This document shows positions 25,747 to 33,686 of a stretch of DNA of 64,000 bases, piece by piece. Location: NCBI GenBank assembly GCA_910587155.1, contig CAJULA010000003.1, positions 101,141-165,140 of the forward strand, given 5' to 3'. The DNA comes from an uncultured Lachnospiraceae bacterium. Lineage in GTDB: Bacteria; Bacillota; Clostridia; Lachnospirales; Lachnospiraceae. The notes beneath the pieces are model-generated. The model searched no databases. It saw nothing but the letters and a program-made list of their open reading frames with translations, and was not told where the DNA came from. Position 1 is the first letter of the stretch, and each line of letters opens with the position of its first letter. The translations under genes were made by a program, and so were the position numbers.

Positions 25747-27318
25747 TCAGTTTTGCGTCGGTGAGATTTTAATGATAACAGTGTCTTCTTCGATCCGCAC
25801 GGAGGACGGGTGGGGCCAACATTCCATGCTGCCGAACTCTTCGGACTCCCGGATCTGCTGCCGCTCTGCTTCAGAGCAGCCTGTAAGAGAAAGGCCGAAG
25901 TAGGTGTCCATGGCGGCTGCGAAGTGAGCCTGTTCAGAGATCAGATAGCTGTCCCTGATGCCGGCCATGGCAGGCGGAAGATTTAAGGAGATGGTGTCAT
26001 AGTCGGCGAAGTGCCCGATCATGCAGAGCTTTTCGGCAGACGCAAAACCGGGGGTCTGTTCGATGCGGTCTGTCATGCGGGCAACGAGCTGCATGGTCAT
26101 CTCATTGCTTTTGGTCATATACAGATAACTGATATTATCAATCAGAGCAAAATTAAATATCGTCAATATTGTAAATCCGACACTGAACCAGGCAAAGAAG
26201 AGGGAGCAGGCGTGTCCTTTTGGGCCGCCGTCACCTTCCTGCTCTGGCGGCAGGGCGGGCGATGGGAGAAGCTCACCAAGAAGGATGGGCAAAAGATAGA
26301 ACAGGCAGAAACCCGCATACATCAGCATGTAGTATCTGACATCCGGCGTCAGAAAATAGATCATAGTGCAGGCAAAGGGCATGGAAATCAGGCACAGCCC
26401 GGTAAGCAGCAGAGCGGCAGGCCGTCTGTGCAGGCCGTAGCGTGGGATGATCCACAGGAAAAGCCCGGCAAGCAGCAGAAAGAGAACTATGTTTAAGAGT
26501 TTGAATGCATTGATTTTGTCAAGGGGGCCCAAGAAGAAATAGGCAGATTCAATGAGACAGTTCTTAACGGCGAGCAAAAAGCCCGCCGCGTCGGGCAGTG
26601 ACATCGTGGAGATGCCGTTATAATCACTGGCGGCGACGCCCCAGGCAGCAGAGAGCAGCTGATTGCACAGCAGATATAGCGCCGTCCCCATCCCTCCCAT
26701 CAGAAGGAAACGCCACCAATAGGCAAGGATCGTGCGCACAGTGCGCGCGTTTGTGATCAACTGCAGCAGCGTCCAGGTGAGAATAAGCATGACCGCATAA
26801 GAAATATAAGCCTGATAGGAGCCATAGCCCAGCGCGATGCAGGCTGTTGCCGGCAGCCATCCTTTTTTATATGTTATGGTCAGCAGTACCGCCAGTGTGA
26901 AGAGAAGCTGGGCGAGAAAATAACCGTCGGCGGTATACATATAGGCGAAGGTACTGGCTACGACCGGAAACGATACGGTCAGCAGGGAAGTGAGAAAAAT
27001 CCCCGTTTTTGTCCGCAGGGAAAAGATTACGGTCAGGCAGACACAAGTCAGGGCAAGATAGAGCAGGGACAGCAGGCCGTTGATCCACTGCAGATCATAG
27101 TAGGAACCGATCCCGCAGGTAAGTGTGAGAAAGCACCTGCCAAGATGGATGGTATTCTGGCTGCTGTGAAAGTTATAGACGGAATCCCAGGTGAGCAGGT
27201 GGTTGGTCAGACGGTACATATGGATCAGGAGCCCTGCCGCAAAGGCAGTGACAAAGGCGAGTTTCCATTCGTATTTCAGTTTTTGACGAAAGGTCTGGAA
27301 AAAAGTGTCCGGGTACAT
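25747..27318 (-). CDS. GtrII-like membrane glucosyltransferase (reverse strand)
   Basis: 523 residues from the ATG at 27318 (reverse), preceded by AAGGAGTATCTT; a longer frame to 27399 runs into the promoter and is rejected. Landmarks parallel the gene at 20753: GLLIHMYRLTNHLLTWDS, LGRCFLTL, the acidic YTADGYFLAQLL and LGYGSYQAYISYAVM, with about ten membrane segments and an outer C-terminal domain. It is the only reverse-strand gene in the window and has its own promoter. It likely moves a sugar from a polyprenyl phosphate made by the GtrB-like GT2. Confidence 0.82.
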   Translation of the reverse strand: MYPDTFFQTFRQKLKYEWKLAFVTAFAAGLLIHMYRLTNHLLTWDSVYNFHSSQNTIHLGRCFLTLTCGIGSYYDLQWINGLLSLLYLALTCVCLTVIFSLRTKTGIFLTSLLTVSFPVVASTFAYMYTADGYFLAQLLFTLAVLLTITYKKGWLPATACIALGYGSYQAYISYAVMLILTWTLLQLITNARTVRTILAYWWRFLLMGGMGTALYLLCNQLLSAAWGVAASDYNGISTMSLPDAAGFLLAVKNCLIESAYFFLGPLDKINAFKLLNIVLFLLLAGLFLWIIPRYGLHRRPAALLLTGLCLISMPFACTMIYFLTPDVRYYMLMYAGFCLFYLLPILLGELLPSPALPPEQEGDGGPKGHACSLFFAWFSVGFTILTIFNFALIDNISYLYMTKSNEMTMQLVARMTDRIEQTPGFASAEKLCMIGHFADYDTISLNLPPAMAGIRDSYLISEQAHFAAAMDTYFGLSLTGCSEAERQQIRESEEFGSMECWPHPSSVRIEEDTVIIKISPTQN

Positions 27319-27376
27319 AAGATACTCCTTGATAAGTTTTCGTTTATTCTTTATTTTGCCTGAAAAGACTGGCAGT

Positions 27377-27405
27377 ATTATATCATGTGCGCAGCACATC
27401 TACAA
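27377..27405 (-). promoter_or_regulatory. sigma-A-like promoter for the reverse-strand GtrII gene
   Basis: On the reverse strand TTGTAG (27405-27400) and a perfect TATAAT (27382-27377) are 17 bases apart, about 60 bases before the start codon at 27318. On the forward strand TACAAT at 27401-27406 could act as a -10 box for the CotH gene, so divergent promoters may overlap here. Confidence 0.65.
27385..27399. promoter_or_regulatory. dyad-symmetric possible operator inside the promoter spacer
   Basis: ATGTGC-GCA-GCACAT is a perfect 6-bp inverted repeat with a three-base centre. It fills the spacer of the reverse promoter and lies just before the forward TACAAT, so a bound protein could control both directions. 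Confidence 0.45.
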
Positions 27406-27444
27406 TCCTTTTTAACTTTGACTGACAGGAAAGAGAATTTCTTC

Positions 27445-29649
27445 ATGGATCTGAGATTACAAGGCAAAAGCACGATCAAAAAACTGTTTATCGGCATTGC
27501 TGTTCTTTTTATAGTTGCACTGGTTTATCTGCTGCGGGCGCAGAAAGAGACACAGGTACAGAACACCGCCATTTATATTAACGAAGTGTGTCCCGCAAAT
27601 CTGTCCGTTGTGAAGAACAGCCGCAAAGAATTCCCGAAGGGCTGGGTGGAGCTGTACAACGCAGGAGAGGAGACAGTCTCGTTAAAAGATTATTGTCTTT
27701 CCGACAGCGAAAAATATTCCGCAGACAGGACGCTTCCCGAGACAGAATTGGCGCCGGGGGAGTATGCATTTATTTTTTTGGATGATGATCCGGAAATGAT
27801 AAAGGAAGCAAAAGAAAATGGGGAGATCTGCCTGGCTCTCAGACTGGACGACCGAAAGGCAGCAACTTTGTGCCTCCTGGATGCAGAGGGCAGACTGATT
27901 GACAGGATGGAGATTCCGGCCGGGGTGAAAATCAATATGTCTTACGGACGGGACGCCGAAGGGAAGGGGAGCTGCCAGCCTATGGCATGTACGCCGGGAA
28001 CTGCAAATGCAGCGGCGCGGCCGGATGCACTGGAGAATCTGGCGGTTCCTGAACTGTCAGTGAAAAGCGGGGTTTACCGGGATGATTTTTATCTGTCGAT
28101 AGAGGCGGCCGAAGGGGTGCAAATCTATTATACGCTGGACGGCAGTGTACCGGGACCGGAGGATATTCTGTATACAGAGCCTTTGTATATTTGCGATGCA
28201 AGCCCGTCAGCCAACCGGTATGTGTCCAGGACGGATCTTTCCTGCCGCCCGTATCACATAGCGGATGTTGCCGTGGATAAAGCGACGATTGTACGGGCGG
28301 CCGCCTGTGCGGAGGATGGCAGGAGAAGCAGGACCGTGACGGGGGTTTATTATGTGGATGGCGGAAGTGGTATCGGAGAAAAGTATGGAGGAGATGTGGC
28401 CACTCTGTCTGTTGTAGGAGATCCGGAGGGGCTGTTCGGGTATGAGGACGGCATCTTTGTACTGGGGAAGTCGTACGATGAGTGGCTGGAAATGCAGGGG
28501 GATGATGTGCCCGCGGAGCAGTGGGACAATGAGGTCATTGCAAATTTCAGCGGAAGAGGCAACCGGTCTGAGCGGGAGGTCTGTCTGTCTTTTTTTGAAA
28601 ATGGGGTCTGCAGTTTAGAACAGACAGTGGGAATTAAGATCAGAGGACAGTCCAGCAATGTGGGCCGGCAAAAGGGGCTGAATGTCATCGCGCGCAGGAT
28701 GTATGACGGAAACCCGGTGCTTGGGTATGACCTCTTTCACAATGGCCGTTATGTCAAGCGGTTTATGCTCAAAAAGAGTATCTGTATTTTCCGGGATGGT
28801 TTTCTTATGAGTCTGGCGGAAGACTTACGGGTGGCGCCGCTGCACTACCGTCCGGTATCTTTTTTCCTGAATGGGGAATACTGGGGGTTGTATACCATAC
28901 TGGAAAAGTATGACAGGCAGTTTTTCCGGGATTATTACGGGATCAGGGAAGAGAATCTGGTGATTATTAAAAATAAAGAAGTGGAAGAGGGCAGCGAGGC
29001 AGATCTGGCGGATTTTTATGATGTGATTGATTTTGCGGTTTCTCATGATCTGGCAGAGGAAGAGAATTACAAAATACTTTGTGACAGGATTGATATTGAC
29101 AGTTATATTGATTATTATTGTATCAGAAGTTATGCGGATGATACGGACTGTTCGGAGCTGTGGAACATGATGGTCTGGAAATCATCAAAGACCGAAAAAA
29201 ATAACAGCTACACGGACGGCAGGTGGCGGTGGGTTGCCTATGATATGGATGCTTCTCTGGGGGATCCGTCCAGAAATAATCTGAAGGAAGAGATCAGAGA
29301 AGGCAGACCGGCGTATCTGGAACATTCCATGATGAAGGCGCTGCTGCGTAATCAGGAGTTTCGGGAGCGGTTTCTCAGGCGGTACGTGTATCTGTTGCAG
29401 ACGAACTTTGCACCGGAACATGTACTTGCCGCGTATGACGTTCAGGCTGCCATGCTGCGGGGTGCCTTTGAGAGTCAGTACGCGGCAGTACAGGGAGCGG
29501 AGGGAGCCCGGAGCGCCGCGGAAGGGGAATTGCAGCATATGCGCAATTTTTACCGGATGCGCAGAGACTATGTGATGGCGTATCTGCAGGATTATTTTGA
29601 ACTGTCCGGGGAAGAGATGGAACAGATCAGAAGAGAAACCATGGAATAG
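27445..29649 (+). CDS. CotH-family protein with lamin-tail and CHB_HEX_C domains
   Basis: 734 residues from ATG 27445 (GGAAAGAG upstream). There is an N-terminal membrane anchor (KLFIGIAVLFIVALVYLL), then a lamin-tail-like domain (INEVCPAN, GWVELYNAGEETVSLKDY), a chitobiase C-terminal-like stretch (YYTLDGSVPGPED) and the CotH domain (GIKIRGQSS, NGEYWGLYTILEKYD, WRWVAYDMDASLGD). CotH proteins are atypical kinases, first known from spore coats; the D-M-D metal segment is kept. It is probably cell-surface exposed. Its partner at 33687 has the same layout but is frameshifted. Substrate unknown. Confidence 0.85.
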   Translation: MDLRLQGKSTIKKLFIGIAVLFIVALVYLLRAQKETQVQNTAIYINEVCPANLSVVKNSRKEFPKGWVELYNAGEETVSLKDYCLSDSEKYSADRTLPETELAPGEYAFIFLDDDPEMIKEAKENGEICLALRLDDRKAATLCLLDAEGRLIDRMEIPAGVKINMSYGRDAEGKGSCQPMACTPGTANAAARPDALENLAVPELSVKSGVYRDDFYLSIEAAEGVQIYYTLDGSVPGPEDILYTEPLYICDASPSANRYVSRTDLSCRPYHIADVAVDKATIVRAAACAEDGRRSRTVTGVYYVDGGSGIGEKYGGDVATLSVVGDPEGLFGYEDGIFVLGKSYDEWLEMQGDDVPAEQWDNEVIANFSGRGNRSEREVCLSFFENGVCSLEQTVGIKIRGQSSNVGRQKGLNVIARRMYDGNPVLGYDLFHNGRYVKRFMLKKSICIFRDGFLMSLAEDLRVAPLHYRPVSFFLNGEYWGLYTILEKYDRQFFRDYYGIREENLVIIKNKEVEEGSEADLADFYDVIDFAVSHDLAEEENYKILCDRIDIDSYIDYYCIRSYADDTDCSELWNMMVWKSSKTEKNNSYTDGRWRWVAYDMDASLGDPSRNNLKEEIREGRPAYLEHSMMKALLRNQEFRERFLRRYVYLLQTNFAPEHVLAAYDVQAAMLRGAFESQYAAVQGAEGARSAAEGELQHMRNFYRMRRDYVMAYLQDYFELSGEEMEQIRRETME

Positions 29650-29660
29650 AAAGGAACAGT

Positions 29661-31073
29661 ATGGATCGCAAAAGCAGAATCACGGAAACATATGGCCTTC
29701 TCACAGTGGACTGTTTCTGTGTCATACTCTCATATCTGGCGGCATTGCTGATCCGCTACGGCTCTTTTGCCGGGACACATCATAAGAACACCTATGTTCT
29801 TGTCTGTGTCTGGATTTTGCTCTTTACCGTGTTGTATGATACGCTGATCGGCAGCGGACGGAATTTTCTGCGCAGGGGCTATTATGTGGAAGCCAAGTCG
29901 GTGATAAAACATGTGGCCGCTTTGCTGATCTTTCTCGGATGCAGTCTGTTTTTTTTCAAGGAGGCGGAAAATTTTTCCCGGCTGGTGTTCGGCTATTTTA
30001 TCCTGCTGCAGGGGGGACTGATGTTTGGCACACACAGTCTGCTGAAAAAATATCTGCGGGCCCATTACCGTGCGGACAGAAGCCGGGTCAAGGTAATGGC
30101 CATTGTGGATGAGGGAAGTGCGGAGCGGATCCTGCCGCTTCTTGTGCGGGATGCGGAGTATGACTGCGAGATATCGGCGGCGGTCATCTGGGACAGAAAC
30201 CGGGTTGGCGAGGTATTGTGCGGCGTACCGGTCGTGGCAGATGGCAAGGATGTGATAGATGTAGCCAAAAATATGCCGATGGATGAGGTGTTTATTCATT
30301 TGCCGGAGGCGGGTAAGAGTACGCTGAAAAATCTGCTGACAGATCTGGAGGCCATGGGAGTGAGCTGCCATTACAGTATCGGTGTGGCCGAGCCGGAAGT
30401 ACGGGTGCGGGAGATCGGGGAATTTGCCGGCTTCACGGTCGTCACCTATGCCATCCATCCGATGGATAACCGCCGGGGTATGATCAAACGTCTGCTCGAT
30501 ATTGCCGGGGGCTTTGTCGGCCTTCTGATCACGGCTTTTATGTACCCTTTTGTGGCACTGGCCATCAAGCTGGATTCACCGGGGCCGGTTGTCTTTTCTC
30601 AGGTGCGGATCGGGAAAAACGGACGGCGGTTTCGGATTTATAAATTCCGTTCCATGTATGCGGACGCGGAGAAGCGCAAGAAGGAGCTGGAAGCGCAAAA
30701 TGAGATGCAGGGGCTTATGTTTAAGATGGAAGACGATCCGCGTGTGACCCGTGTGGGGAAATTCCTGCGCAAGACAAGCATTGACGAGCTGCCACAGTTT
30801 CTGAATGTGTTGAAGGGCGATATGAGCCTGGTGGGGACAAGACCGCCGACGGAGGATGAATTTGCCGCTTATACGCCATACTACAGGAGAAGGCTCTGTA
30901 TGACGCCGGGCCTGACCGGCTTATGGCAGGTCAGCGGCAGGAGCAATGTTGATAATTTTGATGATGTGGTAAAATATGACCTGCATTACATCGACCACTG
31001 GTCGCTCAGTCTGGATATCAAAATACTGCTGCAGACAGTGTATGTCGTGTTGTTTGGAAAAGGAGCAAAATGA
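29661..31073 (+). CDS. undecaprenyl-phosphate sugar phosphotransferase (CpsE/WbaP type)
   Basis: 470 residues: about four N-terminal membrane helices, a CoA-binding-like central domain (about 140-260), a further helix (IAGGFVGLLITAFMYPFVALAI) and the catalytic phosphoglycosyltransferase domain with SPGPVVFSQVRIG, FRIYKFRSM, KTSIDELPQFLNVLKGDMSLVG and PGLTGLWQVSGR. It starts chain assembly by moving a sugar-1-phosphate to undecaprenyl phosphate. It is the only initiating enzyme seen in the window. Transferred sugar (often glucose or galactose) cannot be read. Confidence 0.92.
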   Translation: MDRKSRITETYGLLTVDCFCVILSYLAALLIRYGSFAGTHHKNTYVLVCVWILLFTVLYDTLIGSGRNFLRRGYYVEAKSVIKHVAALLIFLGCSLFFFKEAENFSRLVFGYFILLQGGLMFGTHSLLKKYLRAHYRADRSRVKVMAIVDEGSAERILPLLVRDAEYDCEISAAVIWDRNRVGEVLCGVPVVADGKDVIDVAKNMPMDEVFIHLPEAGKSTLKNLLTDLEAMGVSCHYSIGVAEPEVRVREIGEFAGFTVVTYAIHPMDNRRGMIKRLLDIAGGFVGLLITAFMYPFVALAIKLDSPGPVVFSQVRIGKNGRRFRIYKFRSMYADAEKRKKELEAQNEMQGLMFKMEDDPRVTRVGKFLRKTSIDELPQFLNVLKGDMSLVGTRPPTEDEFAAYTPYYRRRLCMTPGLTGLWQVSGRSNVDNFDDVVKYDLHYIDHWSLSLDIKILLQTVYVVLFGKGAK

Positions 31074-32284
31074 GCATGAAAGGTAAGATACTGATCATTG
31101 TGGAAAATCTGCCGGTGCCTTTTGATACACGGGTGTGGCAGGAGGCGACAACGCTGGTTGACAACGGCTATACGGTATCCGTGATCTGTCCCAAAGGCAA
31201 AGGATATGAAAAGGCTTATGAGAAGTTGTGCGGGGTGCACATCTTCCGGCATGATCTGCCCACAGAGGGCAGCGGGCCGGTGGGGTATGCAAAAGAGTAC
31301 GGCGCGGCGCTCTATCATGAGATGCGGATTGCGCAGTGGATCTATAAAAAGATCGGCTTTGATGTCATCCATGGCTGTAATCCGCCGGATAATATTTATA
31401 TGGTGGCAAAACGGTTTCGGAAATATGGCGTGTCCTATGTCTTTGACCATCACGACATCTGTCCGGAACTGTTTGAAGCCAAATTCGGAAAGAAAAAGGG
31501 ACTTTTATATAAGAGCCAGCTATGGCTGGAACGCAAAACCTATGAGAATGCGGCTTTTGCCTTCGTGACGAATGAGTCTTATAAAGAGATCGCCATCAGG
31601 CGGGGCGGGATGGACCCTGCGCGGGTGTATGTGCTGCGCAGTGGCCCGAAGCTGGAACGGCTGCAGATCCGCCCGCCCAGAGAGGAATTAAAAGGTGGCC
31701 GGACCTATATGGTCGGCTATGTGGGCGTGATCGGTAAACAGGAAGGGATACCGTATCTGCTGAAGGCGGCAGCCCATATCCGGAAGGAACTACAGCGGGA
31801 TGATATCTGCTATGGCATCGTCGGCGGCGGGACGTCTCTGGAAGAGATGAAGGCACTCTCTTCCCGGCTGGGACTTGACGATATCGTGACCTTTACCGGC
31901 CGGGCGCCGGATGAAGTGATGCTGGATTATCTGAATACGGCGGATATCTGTGTCAACCCGGATGAGTACAATCCGATGAATGACAAATCCACGATGAATA
32001 AAGTGCTGGAATATATGGCCCTGGGCAAGCCGATCGTACAGTTTGACCTGACTGAGGGACGCTATTCGGCGCAGGGAGCATCCCTGTATGCAAAACCCAA
32101 TGATTACCGGGATATGGCGGAAAAGATCGTCGCGCTGCTGGATGATGAGAAAAAGCGCCAGGAGATGGCAAAGTTGGGGCGCAGGCGCGTGGTGGAGGAA
32201 CTGTCGTGGGAGCATACAAGCAAGGCGCTGCTGGAAGGGTATGAGACTTTTTTTGCCCGTAAAAATAAGGGAGAGTGCAGATGA
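31070..32284 (+). CDS. glycosyltransferase family 4
   Basis: 404 residues; the ATG overlaps the upstream TGA (ATGA). N-terminal VENLPVPFDTRVWQEATTL and the DHHDICPEL segment, then hinge GYVGVIGKQEGI and the C-terminal motif VNPDEYNPMNDKSTMNKVLEYMALGKPIVQFD. The stretch around DHHD and the NDKSTMNK block is typical of WcaL/WlbH-like enzymes that act early, near the initiating transferase. It probably adds the second sugar. Donor unknown. Confidence 0.85.
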   Translation: MSMKGKILIIVENLPVPFDTRVWQEATTLVDNGYTVSVICPKGKGYEKAYEKLCGVHIFRHDLPTEGSGPVGYAKEYGAALYHEMRIAQWIYKKIGFDVIHGCNPPDNIYMVAKRFRKYGVSYVFDHHDICPELFEAKFGKKKGLLYKSQLWLERKTYENAAFAFVTNESYKEIAIRRGGMDPARVYVLRSGPKLERLQIRPPREELKGGRTYMVGYVGVIGKQEGIPYLLKAAAHIRKELQRDDICYGIVGGGTSLEEMKALSSRLGLDDIVTFTGRAPDEVMLDYLNTADICVNPDEYNPMNDKSTMNKVLEYMALGKPIVQFDLTEGRYSAQGASLYAKPNDYRDMAEKIVALLDDEKKRQEMAKLGRRRVVEELSWEHTSKALLEGYETFFARKNKGECR

Positions 32285-33654
32285 GAATCAGTATATTTGG
32301 TATGGGATACGTGGGCTGCGTGGGCGCGGCCTGCTGCGCGAAGCTGGGACATCATGTGATCGGGGTGGATGTATCGGCCCATAAGGTGGAACTGGTGAAC
32401 AGTGGCCGGCCGACAATCATCGAAAAGGACATTGAAGAGCTGATCCGGCTGGCGCATGAGAGCGGTCGGCTGGAAGCGACCGGGGACAGCACATATGCGG
32501 TGCGCGGGTCTGAGATTTCATTTATTGCCGTGGGCACGCCCAGCAGCAGGGAAGGCCATCTGAATCTGGACTATATCTTTAAGGTTGCCTCGCAGATCGG
32601 GGAAGCGCTGCGGGAAAAAGAAGAATTTCATATCGTGGCGGTCAGAAGTACGGTATTACCCGGCACCAATGAAAAGATCGGCAGGATGATCGAAGAAGTT
32701 TCCGGCAAAAAGAGGGGCAGGGATTTTACGGTCGTGTCCAATCCTGAATTTTTGCGGGAAGGGACGGCAGTTCACGATTACTTAAATCCTCCTTTCACTC
32801 TGGTGGGAAGTGACAGTGAGGCGGCAGTGGAGAAAATGCGGCGGCTCTATCAGGATATTCCCGGTGAATTTATCGCTACGGAGATCAAAGTGGCGGAGAT
32901 GATGAAATACATCAACAATACCTACCATGCCCTGAAAATCGTATTTGGCAATGAGGTGGGCAATATCTGCAAAGCACTCGATGTGGACAGCCATAAGGTG
33001 ATGGAGATATTCTGTAAGGATACACAGCTCAATATCTCACCCTATTATTTCAAACCGGGATTTGCCTATGGCGGCTCCTGCCTGCCCAAGGATTCCAAAG
33101 CGCTGCGCACACTGGCCAGAGACTGTTATGTGGATGTGCCGGTGATCGACGCGATTGAAGAGAGCAATGAAATCCAGAAGAGAAATGCGGTGCGGCTGAT
33201 TATGGAAATGGGCCGGCGCAAGGTGGGGATTCTTGGTCTTAGCTTCAAGGCCGGGACGGATGATCTGCGCTGCAGTCCCATCGTGGATGTGGTGGAGACA
33301 CTGCTGGGCAAGGGCTTTGCACTGCGTATCTATGATAAAAATGTCAAATTATCCGAGATCACCGGGACCAACCGGGATTTTATCATGGCCAAGATACCGC
33401 ATCTCCAGCACTTTGTTTATGATGACCTGGACAAAGTGGTGTCAGAGTCGGATGTACTGGTGGTAACGAACAAAGAGGCCGAGTTTACAGACCTTTTGCA
33501 GCGCTATCCGGGTAAGATCATCGTCGATCTGGTGCGGATGTGGCAGGATGTGGACTATGCCGGACATTATGAGGGCATTTCCTGGGGCAATATCAATACG
33601 AACGGGAAACAGGCGGATATGATACGGAAGGATATGGCGGGGACGGAGTTTTAA
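32281..33654 (+). CDS. GDP-mannose 6-dehydrogenase, AlgD-like
   Basis: 457 residues from ATG 32281 (AAGGGAGAG upstream, ATGA overlap). RISIFGMGYVGCVGAAC opens the NAD domain; VRSTVLPGT, SNPEFLREGTAVHDY and FAYGGSCLPKD (Cys267) are present, then LGLSFKAGTDDLR in the C-terminal domain. Across its length it resembles AlgD more than UDP-glucose dehydrogenases, so GDP-mannuronic acid is the likely product. It is about 20 residues longer than AlgD at the C-terminus. A lyase with a heparinase/alginate-lyase layout is encoded at 35883, consistent with a uronic-acid polymer. Confidence 0.85.
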   Translation: MRISIFGMGYVGCVGAACCAKLGHHVIGVDVSAHKVELVNSGRPTIIEKDIEELIRLAHESGRLEATGDSTYAVRGSEISFIAVGTPSSREGHLNLDYIFKVASQIGEALREKEEFHIVAVRSTVLPGTNEKIGRMIEEVSGKKRGRDFTVVSNPEFLREGTAVHDYLNPPFTLVGSDSEAAVEKMRRLYQDIPGEFIATEIKVAEMMKYINNTYHALKIVFGNEVGNICKALDVDSHKVMEIFCKDTQLNISPYYFKPGFAYGGSCLPKDSKALRTLARDCYVDVPVIDAIEESNEIQKRNAVRLIMEMGRRKVGILGLSFKAGTDDLRCSPIVDVVETLLGKGFALRIYDKNVKLSEITGTNRDFIMAKIPHLQHFVYDDLDKVVSESDVLVVTNKEAEFTDLLQRYPGKIIVDLVRMWQDVDYAGHYEGISWGNINTNGKQADMIRKDMAGTEF

Positions 33655-33686
33655 GGAATCCGGTATGTATATAAAAGGAATGGCGC

